Positions 1 through 8,848 of a DNA stretch of 64,000 nucleotides are shown here, piece after piece. Below the pieces are notes generated by a model, which was given only the letters and a program-made list of their open reading frames with translations, was not told the origin of the DNA and made no database searches. The DNA is from DASXKD01 sp963734725. Lineage in GTDB: Bacteria; Actinomycetota; Actinomycetes; Streptosporangiales; Streptosporangiaceae. How positions within the stretch are numbered: the first letter of the stretch is position 1; the number at the start of each line of letters is the position of its first letter. The stretch lies in the NCBI GenBank assembly GCA_963734725.1, contig CAVTIX010000020.1:248001-312000 (forward strand), read 5' to 3'. A program made the position numbers and the translations under genes.

Positions 1-970
1 GCGGCCCGCTGATGCTCCTGCTCGGCCGCGGCGACCAGGGTCGCGACCAGCCCGGGCACCCGGCGGGTGCACCCGAGGATGGCGATCGCGGCCACCGGGT
101 TCTGCTTGTGCGGCATCGCTGACGAGCCGCCCCGGCGCTCCCCGGCGCGGCGCCCCCACCGCCCTCGCGTACCTCGCCGACCTCGGACTGCGCAAACAGC
201 GTCACATCCCGGGCGATCTTCGACAGGGCTGCCGCCGCGGCGGCGCACACGGCGGCGACGGCGATGACGCGCGAGCGGTCGGTGTGCCAGGGCAGCACCG
301 GCCGGGCCAGCCCCAGTTCCTGGGCGAGCAGGCCAGCCACCGCGGGCCCGTCGGCGCCCAGCGAGGCCAGCGTCCCCGCCGCACCGCCGAACTGCACGGC
401 CAGCCGCGCGGCACGCACCCGGGCCACCGCGTCCGCCGCCTCGTCCAGGCCGGTCAGCCAGCCCGCCGCGACCAGGCCGAAGGTGACCGGGACGGCCTGC
501 TGGAGCAGCGTGCGCCCGATCATCATGGTGTCGCGGTGCGCCGCGGCCAGCGCCGCGCAGCAGTCGGCGGCGGCCGCCAGGTCGTCCGCGAGCCGGTCCA
601 GCGCGTCACGGGCCAGCAGCATGGCCGCGGTGTCGATGATGTCCTGGCTGGTGGCGCCGCGGTGGACGGTGTCCGCCGCGTCCGGCGGGACGGCCTTGCG
701 GAGGTCGGCGACCAGCGCGGGGACCGGGTTCCCGGACAAGGCAGCCCGGCGGCCCAGCGCGCCCGGGTCGAACAGCGCCGTCGCCGCTGCCTCGGTGACC
801 GACGCGCCCGCCCCGGCCGGGGCCAGCCCGGCCCGTTCCAACGCGCGGGCCAGCGCCGCCTCGGTGTCCAGCATCGCCCGCAGCCAGGCGTAGCTGCCCG
901 TGCCCACGCCGCCCCGGGAAAAGATCCCGTCGAACAGCCCCGCGTGCTCTGCCCCTGTCTGTTCCGCCAC
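1..970 (-). pseudogene. pcaB: 3-carboxy-cis,cis-muconate cycloisomerase-like protein, partial and frameshifted
   Basis: Fumarase/aspartase superfamily enzyme of the PcaB type, which in the protocatechuate branch of the beta-ketoadipate pathway isomerises carboxy-muconate. Reading from a GTG at 970, the protein starts LFDGIFSRGGVGTGSYAWL and contains the family segment HRGATSQDIIDTA. The superfamily signature GGSSAMPHKQNPV is present near 85-125 but in another frame from the upstream part, so one base is gained or lost between about 125 and 190, in a G/C-rich run. The 3' part continues past the window edge. The family assignment is firm; pcaB rather than another lyase of the superfamily rests on the N-terminal pattern and is less sure. 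The frameshift may be a sequencing error. Confidence 0.75.
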
Positions 971-986
971 GCGGGAACCTTAGCGC

Positions 987-1760
987 TCAGGCGCTGACGG
1001 CCGGCTGGGAACTGGCCGCGCGCACGACCAGCCCGACCAGCAGGCCAGCAAGGAAGCCGAAGACGTGCGCCACGTAGGCCACGCCGCCGCCACCGGAGGC
1101 GAAGCCGAACGAGTACGCCCACTGCAGCACGAACCAGAGCCCGAGGACCAGCCAGGCGGGAATCTTCACCGGGATGAAGAACAGGAAGGGCACCAGGCTC
1201 CAGACCCGGGCCCTCGGGTACAGGGCCAGGTAGGCGCCCAGCACCCCGGCGATGGCGCCGGACGCGCCGACCAGTGGCTCAACGGAGCCGGGGTGGACAA
1301 ACGCGAATCCATACGCCGCGACATAGCCGCAGGCCACGTAGAAGATCAGGTACGGAATCTTGCGGAACCGGTCCTCGACGTTGTTCCCGAAGATGAGCAG
1401 GAACAGCATGTTGCCGAGCAGGTGCAGCCAGCCCGCGTGCACGAACATCGCGGTGAGCACCGACAGCACCGGGTTCTTGTGGTATTCGGGCCGTGCGACC
1501 ACGCAGGCCGCCCCGCGCGCGGTGGCTACCACCTGACCGGTCACCACCAGCCGCAGCGGCCGGTCCTTGACCAGCTCCCGCGGGATCGCCCCGTGCTGAT
1601 AGTCGAACGCCTCCTGCCGGCACGCCGTGACCGCCTGCGGCAGGCTGCCGGGCAGCATCCCCGGGGTCAGCAGCAGCACCACGACGTTGATCGCGATCAA
1701 GGCGTAGGTGACCCAGGGGGTGCGGCGCAGCGGGTTGAGGTCGTGAACCGGGATCACCAT
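987..1760 (-). CDS. Rhomboid family intramembrane serine protease
   Basis: A 257-residue polytopic membrane protein with about six hydrophobic segments. The rhomboid catalytic serine lies in GASGAIAG (Ser about 167) and the catalytic histidine in AHVFGFLAG (His about 232); the HLLGNM helix-2 motif is at 113-118. Rhomboids cleave single-pass membrane proteins within the bilayer; the substrate here is unknown. The first hydrophobic segment is followed by a roughly 65-residue extracytoplasmic loop with Cys47 and Cys86, which may form a disulfide (inference). I chose the ATG at 1760, giving MVIPVHDLNP, over an upstream ATG at 1796 because rhomboid homology starts here. The gene lies 16 bp upstream of the broken pcaB-like gene on the same strand. 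Confidence 0.85.
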   Translation of the reverse strand: MVIPVHDLNPLRRTPWVTYALIAINVVVLLLTPGMLPGSLPQAVTACRQEAFDYQHGAIPRELVKDRPLRLVVTGQVVATARGAACVVARPEYHKNPVLSVLTAMFVHAGWLHLLGNMLFLLIFGNNVEDRFRKIPYLIFYVACGYVAAYGFAFVHPGSVEPLVGASGAIAGVLGAYLALYPRARVWSLVPFLFFIPVKIPAWLVLGLWFVLQWAYSFGFASGGGGVAYVAHVFGFLAGLLVGLVVRAASSQPAVSA

Positions 1761-1877
1761 GGCCAAAAGCCTGCCAGGTGAACTTATTTCGCGCACCGTG
1801 CAGCGTTGCGCGGGTGCACGAGCCTCCTATGTGATGTGACTCAGATCGCGCCCACCCTCGGCGGTGCGGGAGACGCG

Positions 1878-2354
1878 GTGAACGCCAGGGACCGTGAGCA
1901 GTTCGAGGAGTTCATGACCAGCCGCTGGCCCGGCCTGGTGCGGCTGGCGTTTGGCCTGACCGGCGACCGGTGGCTGGCCGAAGACCTCGCCCAGACCGCG
2001 TTGGCCAGCGCGTATGCGTCGTGGTGGCGGGTGTGCCGGGCCGACGACCCGGATGCTAACGTGCGCCGGATCCTGATCAACGCCAGCAAGAGCCGGCTGC
2101 GGGCTGCCCTGTCCCCCGTGACGATCTCTGGCGCCACGACGGCGCTGCCCGGGTACGCGGGGCTGGTCAATCCGCGCACCGCCAAGGTGGAGGTCGCCCT
2201 GTCTGACGGGATCATCCCGCCGGCCCGGCCCGTCACCATAGCGGGCCGGGCCTACCTTGCGTTCGCCATCCCGCCCGGCTGCCAGGTTCGCCAGCTGAAG
2301 CTGTTCGACTCCGCGGGGCACGTGTTCGCCACCGCCTCCGTGCCGCTGCCCTAG
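1878..2354 (+). pseudogene. ECF sigma factor region 2 fused to an unrelated C-terminal segment (deletion product)
   Basis: From the GTG at 1878 the first 75 codons match region 2 of SigE-type ECF sigma factors: RDREQFEEFMTSRWPGLVRL, then LTGDRWLAEDLAQTAL and VRRILINASKSRLR. Region 4, needed for -35 recognition, is absent. From about residue 78 the protein becomes a small beta-rich module (PVTISGATTALPGYAGLV to FATASVPLP) with no sigma-factor character. The simplest reading is an in-frame deletion joining the 5' end of a sigma gene to the 3' end of a neighbouring gene. A stand-alone region 2 could in principle still bind core polymerase, but promoter recognition would be lost. The reading frame can be extended to an upstream ATG at 1806, but homology begins after 1878. 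Confidence 0.6.
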
Positions 2355-2712
2355 TGAGCCGCCAGCCCGGGCGTCGGCCAGCTTCTGGTGACCGAGTGAT
2401 CACGTGCGCCGTGGGCCATCCCGCAGGCGTCGCTAGCTAAAGATCTTCAATCGCCGGCGCTACGACGGCCCGGGCGGGCGGGAACCTGCGGCGCCACACG
2501 GGGGGCTGGCAGCTCAGGTGCGTCTGGGAGTGCCGTGCTGGCGAGGCCCGCGCCTGGCTGGACGAGGCCGGGCTGGTCATCTGTCGTCGTGGCGGGCAGA
2601 CTTGCGCTGGTATACGCGCGATTGCGGAAACTGCCAGCGAGCGACTTTGCCCGCTGACCGCTGAGGTCACTGTTCACTGGGAAGACGGTGCGGCTGGCGG
2701 GCTAGGGGAAGC
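2355..2712 (+). other. Intergenic stretch with a possible coding remnant
   Basis: No gene with a start codon and ribosome binding site is supported here. On the plus strand an open frame from about 2440 into the next gene gives a protein-like stretch (GGWQLRCVWECRAG, then ARAWLDEAGLVICRRG) but has no start codon after the preceding TAA, so it is at best a decayed fragment. The last 15 bases carry GGGGAAG, a plausible ribosome binding site for the DUF2252 gene. Confidence 0.4.
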
Positions 2713-4203
2713 ATGGCTACGACCACAGGACCCGCGGGAACCGGGCTGGCCGCTGAGGACGGCGCGCGGGAGGTGCCGTTTGCGTCGTCGTGGCGGCGCG
2801 CGCACCTGACGGTTGACCAGCGCGTGGCAAGAGGGCGGGCCGCCCGCCGAACGACACCCAGATCGGAGCAGGGCCGATGGGAACCGGCGCCCCATCGCCC
2901 GGACCCGGTCGCGCTGCTCGAGGAGCAGGCGGCAAGCCGTGTCCCTGACCTGGTGCCCATCCGGTATGGGCGGATGCTGGTGTCGCCGTTCACGTTCTAC
3001 CGCGGCGCGGCAGCCATCATGTCGGCCGACCTGGCGCCCACCCCGGTCTCAGGGATCACCGTCCAGCTGTGCGGGGATGCGCACCTGTCGAACTTCGGGG
3101 TGTTCGGCACCCCGGAGCGGCAGCTGATTTTCGACATCAACGATTTCGACGAGACCCTGCCCGGCCCGTGGGAGTGGGACGTCAAGCGGATGGCGGCCAG
3201 CTTTGAGATCATGGGCCGCTTCCGCGGCTTTTCCCCCGACAACCGGCATGCGATCGTCACCGCCGGGGTGCGCGAGTACCGGGAGCGGATGCGCCGGGCC
3301 GCCAGCATGCCGACGCTGGACGCGTGGTATGACCAGCTGGAAGCCGGGCTGCTGCTGAACCTGGTCCGCCAGCAAGTACACGTCAAGCAACTGGACAAAA
3401 AGTCAGCCCGGCGGGCGGAAAAGCATGTGGCCCGGGCCTATGCCAACGACAGCGCACGGGTGCTCGCGAAGCGGGCGGGCGCGGTCGGCAGTGAGCTGCG
3501 GATCACCGCGGACCCGCCGCTGATCGTCCCGGTCGAGGACCTGATCGTGCCGGGGACCGGGTGGGAGGACCCGGCGCCGCTGATCAAGAAACTGCTCGCC
3601 TCCTACCGGCGGACGCTGGGTCACCAGGGCCACCCGCTGGAGGAGTTCGGTTACGTCCATGCCGCGCGCAAAGTGGTGGGTGTGGGCAGCGTCGGCACCC
3701 GCTGCTACATCCTGCTGCTCACCGGCCGCGACAACGACGACCCGCTGTTCCTGCAAGTCAAGGAGGCCCAGGCCTCGGTGCTCGAACCGTATGCGGGCCG
3801 CAGCACCTACCCCCACCACGGCCAGCGGGTGGTGATGGGCCAGCGGCTGATGCAGGCGGCCACCGACATCTTCTTGGGCTGGCAGCGGATCAAGGGCCTG
3901 GACGGCCTCACCCGCGACTACTACGTGCGCCAGTTCCACGACTGGAAGGGCGGCGCCGACGTGGAACGGATACCCCTGCCCGGCGCCACGCAATACGCCC
4001 GGTTCTGCGGGGCCACACTGGCCCGCGCGCACGCCCGCTGGGGCGACCGGATCGCCATCGCCTCCTACCTCGGCCAGGGCGATACGTTCGAGCGGGCGAT
4101 CGCCAGGTTCTCCGCCGCCTACGCCGACCAGAACGAACGCGACTACCAGGCCTTCACCGAGGCCGTGAACTCCGGACGGCTGATCGCCCAAACCGGCGTA
4201 TAG
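2713..4203 (+). CDS. DUF2252 family protein (kinase-like fold, function unknown)
   Basis: A 496-residue cytoplasmic protein of the DUF2252 family, common in actinomycetes and built like an aminoglycoside-phosphotransferase-type kinase, although no substrate is established. Family hallmarks are visible: the RMLVSPFTFYRGAA block (about 93-106), CGDAHLSNFGVFG with a catalytic-loop-like Asp/His (about 122-134), FDINDFDETLPGPWEWDVKR (about 142-161) and the C-terminal FCGATLARAHARWGD. Length and block order are those of full-length members. The ATG at 2713 follows GGGGAAG. The gene is monocistronic, with a 311-bp gap before gabT. Confidence 0.85.
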   Translation: MATTTGPAGTGLAAEDGAREVPFASSWRRAHLTVDQRVARGRAARRTTPRSEQGRWEPAPHRPDPVALLEEQAASRVPDLVPIRYGRMLVSPFTFYRGAAAIMSADLAPTPVSGITVQLCGDAHLSNFGVFGTPERQLIFDINDFDETLPGPWEWDVKRMAASFEIMGRFRGFSPDNRHAIVTAGVREYRERMRRAASMPTLDAWYDQLEAGLLLNLVRQQVHVKQLDKKSARRAEKHVARAYANDSARVLAKRAGAVGSELRITADPPLIVPVEDLIVPGTGWEDPAPLIKKLLASYRRTLGHQGHPLEEFGYVHAARKVVGVGSVGTRCYILLLTGRDNDDPLFLQVKEAQASVLEPYAGRSTYPHHGQRVVMGQRLMQAATDIFLGWQRIKGLDGLTRDYYVRQFHDWKGGADVERIPLPGATQYARFCGATLARAHARWGDRIAIASYLGQGDTFERAIARFSAAYADQNERDYQAFTEAVNSGRLIAQTGV

Positions 4204-4514
4204 ACGGGCACCGGAACCTCCTCACGCTCCCGAAGGCGCCCAAGCGCCCGAACGCGGATTGCTTACCCAGCCAATCGTGACGCGTCTGAGCTGAGGAGGT
4301 TCCTTACGGCGCAGGGACCGGGGCAACCTAGCCGCTACGGCCAGTCAACCGATGCATGTCATCAAATCGGGTGGCCCTTGGCGCCCAAGAGGGGCCCAAA
4401 GGCCCCAGGCCGAGACAGACGGGCTCAGGCCAGGACAGACAGCGAAACTGTGCAGGCCAAGCTCAGCCAGGCGAGCCCATACGCACCCGGACAACCGCGT
4501 TGTAACGTCGGTGT
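4204..4514. other. Intergenic region between the DUF2252 gene and gabT
   Basis: Contains no supportable gene. It holds the perfect 12-bp inverted repeat described separately (4213-4303) and the gabT promoter region. No clear AGGAGG precedes the gabT ATG, so gabT may be leaderless or weakly initiated (inference). Confidence 0.5.
4213..4303 (+). repeat. 12-bp perfect inverted repeat with 67-bp loop
   Basis: GGAACCTCCTCA at 4213-4224 is the exact reverse complement of TGAGGAGGTTCC at 4292-4303. The right arm contains AGGAGG, so the structure would pair a Shine-Dalgarno-like element, yet no start codon follows within useful distance. It begins nine bases after the DUF2252 stop codon. It may be a terminator-like or mRNA-stabilising structure; a regulatory role is not shown. 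Confidence 0.5.
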
Positions 4515-5873
4515 ATGACAACGCGATCAGCGCCAGCTGGCGGCCCCGGCCTTCCGCAGGAGCGCCGCCTCGTTACCGAGATCCCCGGGCCCGTCTCCCG
4601 CGAACTGCTGGCCCGGCGCGAGGCCGCCGTGGCCCGCGGGGTCAGCCACGTGCTGCCGGTGTTCATCACCGCCGCCGGAGGCGGAGTGCTGGTGGACGCC
4701 GACGGTAACTCCCTCATCGACTTCGGCTCCGGCATCGCGGTCACCTCGGTCGGGAACAGCGCGCCGCGCCTGGCCGAGCGGGTCCAGCACCAGGCCGGCC
4801 AGTTCACCCACACCTGCTTCATGGTCACGCCGTACGAGGGGTACGTGGCGGTGTGCGAAAAGCTGGCCGAGCACACCCCGGGCGGCCACGACAAGCGCTC
4901 CGCGCTGTTCAACTCCGGCGCGGAGGCGGTGGAGAACGCGGTCAAGATTGCCCGGCACGCTACCGGGAAGCAGGCCGTCGTGGCCTTCGACCACGCCTAC
5001 CACGGCCGCACCAACCTCACCATGGCGCTGACCGCGAAGAACATGCCCTACAAGGACAAGTTCGGCCCGTTCGCGGGCGAGATCTACCGGGTGCCTATGG
5101 CCTACCCGCTGCGCTGGCCCGGCGGCCCGGACCGGTGCGCCAAGGACGCCCTCGACGTGATCACCGGGCTGATCCACACCCAGGTCGGCGAGGACAACGT
5201 GGCCGCGGTGATCATCGAGCCGATCCAGGGCGAGGGCGGGTTCATCGTCCCGCCCGAAGGCTTCCTGCCCGGGCTGGCGGAGTTCTGCGCGCGGCACGGC
5301 ATCCTGGTGATAGCCGACGAGATCCAGAGCGGGTTCTGCCGGACCGGGGACTGGTTCGCCTGCGACCACGAGGGCGTGGTGCCCGACCTGGTCACCACGG
5401 CCAAGGGCATCGCGGGCGGGCTGCCGCTGGCCGCGGTGACCGGCAGGACCGAGATCATGGACTCGGTGCACGTCGGCGGGCTCGGCGGGACCTACGGCGG
5501 CAACCCGGTCGCGTGCGCTGCCGCGCTCGGCGCGATCGAGACGATGGAGGCGGAGGACCTGGCCGGGCGGGCCCGCCGGATCGGCGAGATCATGCTCCCC
5601 CGGCTGCGCAAGCTGGCCGGCACGTACCCGTTCATCGCCGACGTGCGCGGGCGCGGCGCGATGATCGCCATCGAGCTTGCCGAGCCCGGCAGCCTCACCC
5701 CGGACCCAGGCGCCACGGGGCAGATTGCCAGGGCTTGCCACGCGGCCGGTCTCGTCGTGCTCACCTGCGGCACCTACGGCAACGTGCTCCGGTTCCTGCC
5801 GCCGCTGGTCATCGGCGAGGAACTGCTCGAAGAGGGCCTATCGATCCTGGAGGACGCCTTCGCCGCGCTCTGA
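4515..5873 (+). CDS. gabT: 4-aminobutyrate aminotransferase
   Basis: Class-III PLP-dependent aminotransferase of 452 residues that converts GABA and 2-oxoglutarate to succinate semialdehyde and glutamate. Visible are the PLP-phosphate segment NSGAEAVENAVK (about 133-144), the aromatic/His stacking region FDHAYHGRTN (158-167), Asp268 in VIADEIQSGF, and the Schiff-base lysine Lys297 in TTAKGIAGGLP. EPIQGEGG and GGTYGGNPVACAA are typical of GabT. The ATG at 4515 keeps a normal-length N terminus. It is probably the last transamination of the putrescine route whose earlier steps are encoded at 20858-24334. It stands alone here, with the convergent DUF4097 gene 30 bp downstream. Confidence 0.9.
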   Translation: MTTRSAPAGGPGLPQERRLVTEIPGPVSRELLARREAAVARGVSHVLPVFITAAGGGVLVDADGNSLIDFGSGIAVTSVGNSAPRLAERVQHQAGQFTHTCFMVTPYEGYVAVCEKLAEHTPGGHDKRSALFNSGAEAVENAVKIARHATGKQAVVAFDHAYHGRTNLTMALTAKNMPYKDKFGPFAGEIYRVPMAYPLRWPGGPDRCAKDALDVITGLIHTQVGEDNVAAVIIEPIQGEGGFIVPPEGFLPGLAEFCARHGILVIADEIQSGFCRTGDWFACDHEGVVPDLVTTAKGIAGGLPLAAVTGRTEIMDSVHVGGLGGTYGGNPVACAAALGAIETMEAEDLAGRARRIGEIMLPRLRKLAGTYPFIADVRGRGAMIAIELAEPGSLTPDPGATGQIARACHAAGLVVLTCGTYGNVLRFLPPLVIGEELLEEGLSILEDAFAAL

Positions 5874-5903
5874 GACCCGGCCGCGGTGCCCCGCGCCGGG
5901 CGG

Positions 5904-6737
5904 TCAGTTCGTGATGGAGATGTTGCCGGATCCGTCGCTGACCGTGATCACGTGTGGGGACGCTTGGTTGGTGGGCACGGTGACCTCACGGTTGCCGGAG
6001 TCCGTGGCGGCATTGACCTGGTACGGGGTGTTGCCGGGCGGGAGCACCAGCGTCACGTTCCCCGACCCGTTGTCCACGTGCACCCGGTCGGGGATCTTGG
6101 TGAAGGTCAGCGTGATGTCCCCGGACCCGGCGCTCGCGATCACGTGCGCGCCGGTCAGGCCTTCGATGGAGATGTCGCCGGAGCCGGTCTTGACGGTGAC
6201 CTTCGCCCCGGACACGGTGGCGCCGGAGATGTCCCCGGACCCGGTCTCCATACTGACGGCGTCGGGGATGTTCTCGGCGCGGATGTTGCCCGAACCGGTC
6301 CCGGCGATGACCGGGCCGGACAGGTTCGCCAGCGTCACGTTGCCGGAACCGGTGAAGATGAGCGCCCGCTTGCCCTCGGGCACGACCGCGTGGAAGTCGA
6401 ACGAGCAGTTGCCGACGACGAAGTGGCACCTCGGTGTCACGATCACACCGGACCGGGTGTTATGCCAGGTCACCGTGGACCGGACGACCGAGTAGCGCGC
6501 GGTCCCGGTCAGGTTTAGCTGGCTGCCCGGCGCCTGGGTGACGCGCACGTCCCCGGCGCCGGCGGACAAGCTGACCGTGCTGCCGTGCACCGGCACGGCC
6601 AGCCGCACCGGATAGCTGGCCTGCCCGGCGTAGGCGACCGCGGTGAGCCCGGTCCAGCCGATGACGGCCAGGGCCACCGGAAGCCCGAGGAGAAGGGCCA
6701 CCCGGCGGCCCGTGGTCATTGGCAACGGCGCGGTCAT
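5904..6737 (-). CDS. DUF4097 family beta-helix-like envelope protein
   Basis: A 277-residue protein with one N-terminal membrane segment (about 10-33, RVALLLGLPVALAVIGW) followed by an extracytoplasmic repetitive domain. The repeat unit GSGDI/GSGNI/GSGNV recurs at least eight times, the mark of DUF4097/DUF2807-type right-handed beta-helices. Two cysteines (CHFVVGNC) may form a disulfide. Its ATG overlaps the stop codon of the response regulator gene by four bases, so it is the last gene of a kinase-regulator-effector operon and probably part of an envelope-stress output. No enzymatic motif is visible. Confidence 0.8.
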   Translation of the reverse strand: MTAPLPMTTGRRVALLLGLPVALAVIGWTGLTAVAYAGQASYPVRLAVPVHGSTVSLSAGAGDVRVTQAPGSQLNLTGTARYSVVRSTVTWHNTRSGVIVTPRCHFVVGNCSFDFHAVVPEGKRALIFTGSGNVTLANLSGPVIAGTGSGNIRAENIPDAVSMETGSGDISGATVSGAKVTVKTGSGDISIEGLTGAHVIASAGSGDITLTFTKIPDRVHVDNGSGNVTLVLPPGNTPYQVNAATDSGNREVTVPTNQASPHVITVSDGSGNISITN

Positions 6738-7381
6738 GCCCCATCAGCTCCCAGATAGCGCAGCGCCGCGAGGACCCGCCGGTGATCGCGGTCGGCGGGG
6801 GGCAGGCCGAGCTTGGCGAAGATGTTGTTGATGTGTTTTTCCACGGCGCCGTCGCTGACGACGAGTTCCACTGCGATCGCCGCGTTGGACCGGCCCTCGG
6901 CCATCAGGGCCAGCACGTCCAGCTCTCGTGGGGTGAGCGCGGCCAGCGGATGACGGCTGCGGGCGAGCAGTTGCGCGACGACCTCGGGGTCGAGCGCGCT
7001 GCCCTGCGCCGCGACGCGGTCCAGCGCGCCGAGGAACTCGGTCAGGTCGGCGACCCGGTCCTTGAGCAGGTACCCGACACCCTGCGGCCGGTCGGAGAGC
7101 AGTTCGGTGGCGTACCGTTCCTCCACATACTGGGACAGCACGAGGACGCCGACGCCTGGCCAGGTGCTACGCACCACCAGCGCGGCACGCAGCCCCTCGT
7201 CGGTGAACGTCGGCGGCATCCGCACGTCCACGACCACCACGTCGGGCTGGTGCTCGCCGACCTCCCGGAGGAACTCCTCCGCCTCGCCGGCGGCGGCCAC
7301 GACCTCGTGACCCGCCTCGGCGAGCAGCCGGGTCAGGCCCTCGCGCAGCAGCACCGAGTCTTCCGCGATCACGACGCGCAC
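6734..7381 (-). CDS. NarL/FixJ family response regulator
   Basis: A 215-residue two-domain regulator. The receiver domain has the acidic pair in IAEDSV, phospho-acceptor Asp52 in VVVVDVRMPP and the conserved lysine in YLLKDRVAD. The C-terminal LuxR-type helix-turn-helix spans roughly 148-205 (LTPRELDVLALMAEG, then GAVEKHINNIFAKLGL). It overlaps the kinase gene upstream by 13 bp and the DUF4097 gene downstream by 4 bp, so the three are co-translated. By family it should be phosphorylated by the adjacent kinase; the divergently transcribed MMPL gene is the obvious candidate target. Confidence 0.9.
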   Translation of the reverse strand: MRVVIAEDSVLLREGLTRLLAEAGHEVVAAAGEAEEFLREVGEHQPDVVVVDVRMPPTFTDEGLRAALVVRSTWPGVGVLVLSQYVEERYATELLSDRPQGVGYLLKDRVADLTEFLGALDRVAAQGSALDPEVVAQLLARSRHPLAALTPRELDVLALMAEGRSNAAIAVELVVSDGAVEKHINNIFAKLGLPPADRDHRRVLAALRYLGADGA

Positions 7382-8688
7382 GGCAGCGTCACCTCCAGCG
7401 TCGTCGGCCCGCCGGGCGGGCTGGTCACCCGGAGCCGCCCGTCCACGCCTGCGACCCGCGCCGCCAGCCCGGACAGGCCCTGCCCGGCCGGGTCCGCCCC
7501 GCCGACGCCGTCATCGGTGATCTCCAGGGACAGCATGTCCCCGGAACGGACCACGACGACCTGCGCGTGGCTGGCGTGGGAGTGCTTGGCGATGTTGGTG
7601 AGCCCCTCGGCGACCACGAAGTAGGCGATCGCCTCCACCGCGACGGGCGGCCGGACCGGCAGGTCGACCGACACGGTCACCGGGACCGGGGACAGCGCCG
7701 CCAGCCCGGACAGGGCCGCGTCCAGGCCCCGGTCGGACAGCACCGGCGGGTGCACGCCGCGCACCAGGTTCCGCAGTTCGGCCAGCGCCGCTTTGGCCTC
7801 TTCGTGGGCCTGGCTGACGATTGCTTCGGCCCCTTCGGGGTCGGTGCCGAACTTGGCCTTGGCCCGGCCAAGTTCCATCGCCAGGGACACCAGGCGCTGC
7901 TGCGCGCCGTCGTGCAGGTCCCGTTCGATGCGCATGCGCTCGGTCTCGGCCGCGTCCATCACCCGCGCCCGGCTGGTCTCCAACTCACCGATCCGGGCGG
8001 TCAGCTCTTCCCGGCCCGACCCGAGCAGCCCCCTGGTGACCGCCGTGTCGCCCGCGGCCAGCAGGGCGGTGACCACCGGGGACAGCAGCAGCACCGCCAC
8101 GCCGGCCAGGACGGCCGCGATCAGCGCCGCGGGCGTGCGGATCACAGGGCCGCCGAGGTGGAAGCCCCCGCCGGGCAGCGCCCAGTAGTAGGTGGGCGCG
8201 GTGACCAGCACCAGGCCCACCGCCCATACCACGCTGACCAGCACGAACTGCAGCACGCCAAGCGGGAACCTGATCAGCGCGTAGGCGGCGTAGCGCCATG
8301 CCGCCCCGGAGGTCAGCGGCGCCACCATGGTGCGCAGCCTGGTCCTTCCCCGCGGCGGCGGCACGGCCGGGATGGCCCGGCCCAGCAGCAGGGCGAACCT
8401 GGTCCGCTCGGCGCCCGCCATCCAGATGCACAGCCAGAAGGTGCCCGCCAGCACCGGCAGGCCGGCCAGGAAGAACGGCAGCAGCGCTATCCCGGTGACC
8501 AGGCCGGTCAGCACCACCGTGAAGGTGATGACGCCGACGAAGAATCCCACCATCAGGTGGATGACGGCGAGCCAGGTCCGGCCCGAGACGACCGCGCGCA
8601 GCACGGTCGCCGGGCTGGTCCGGCGATCCTCGGCAACCACGGCGCTGGGCGCTTCCCGGCCGACGACATCTGGGCTCACGGGACTCAC
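7369..8688 (-). CDS. HPK7-type sensor histidine kinase
   Basis: About 439 residues. The N-terminal half holds several transmembrane segments (WLAVIHLMVGFFVGVITF, GIALLPFFLAGLPVLAG, and two more pairs around FPLGVLQFVLVSVVW and AALIAAVLAGVAVLLL), matching the sensor domain of streptomycete NarL-system kinases. The phospho-acceptor histidine lies in ERMRIERDLHDGAQQRL, and the HATPase_c domain has GLTNIAKHSHA and ITDDGVGG. The frame is open far upstream, but homology and base composition favour a GTG at 8688 (or 8679), giving VSPVSPDVVGREAP. It faces the MMPL gene across a 160-bp divergent promoter region. Confidence 0.85.
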   Translation of the reverse strand: MSPVSPDVVGREAPSAVVAEDRRTSPATVLRAVVSGRTWLAVIHLMVGFFVGVITFTVVLTGLVTGIALLPFFLAGLPVLAGTFWLCIWMAGAERTRFALLLGRAIPAVPPPRGRTRLRTMVAPLTSGAAWRYAAYALIRFPLGVLQFVLVSVVWAVGLVLVTAPTYYWALPGGGFHLGGPVIRTPAALIAAVLAGVAVLLLSPVVTALLAAGDTAVTRGLLGSGREELTARIGELETSRARVMDAAETERMRIERDLHDGAQQRLVSLAMELGRAKAKFGTDPEGAEAIVSQAHEEAKAALAELRNLVRGVHPPVLSDRGLDAALSGLAALSPVPVTVSVDLPVRPPVAVEAIAYFVVAEGLTNIAKHSHASHAQVVVVRSGDMLSLEITDDGVGGADPAGQGLSGLAARVAGVDGRLRVTSPPGGPTTLEVTLPCAS

Positions 8689-8848
8689 CCTAGGCGTCCG
8701 GCGGCGCGGCACCCATCCCGTTGTCCTCCCGGTTCCAGGTGAGGCCAGCCCTACCCCCGATCGGGCGGCCTGCCGGATGTCGCCGCGGGGCCCGGCCAAG
8801 AAGGCTGAGGAGAGTCCTGAACGACGGCCACAACCCAGTGAGGCTCCC
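8689..8848. promoter_or_regulatory. Divergent promoter region between the kinase operon and the MMPL gene
   Basis: A 160-bp non-coding interval separates two divergently transcribed units, so it must carry promoters for both. I cannot point to unambiguous -35/-10 boxes. By context it is the most likely site for the NarL-type regulator. Confidence 0.5.

Noticed and set aside
2440..2712. Open plus-strand frame with protein-like composition
   Set aside because: No start codon after the preceding stop and no recognised family; kept only as a possible remnant.
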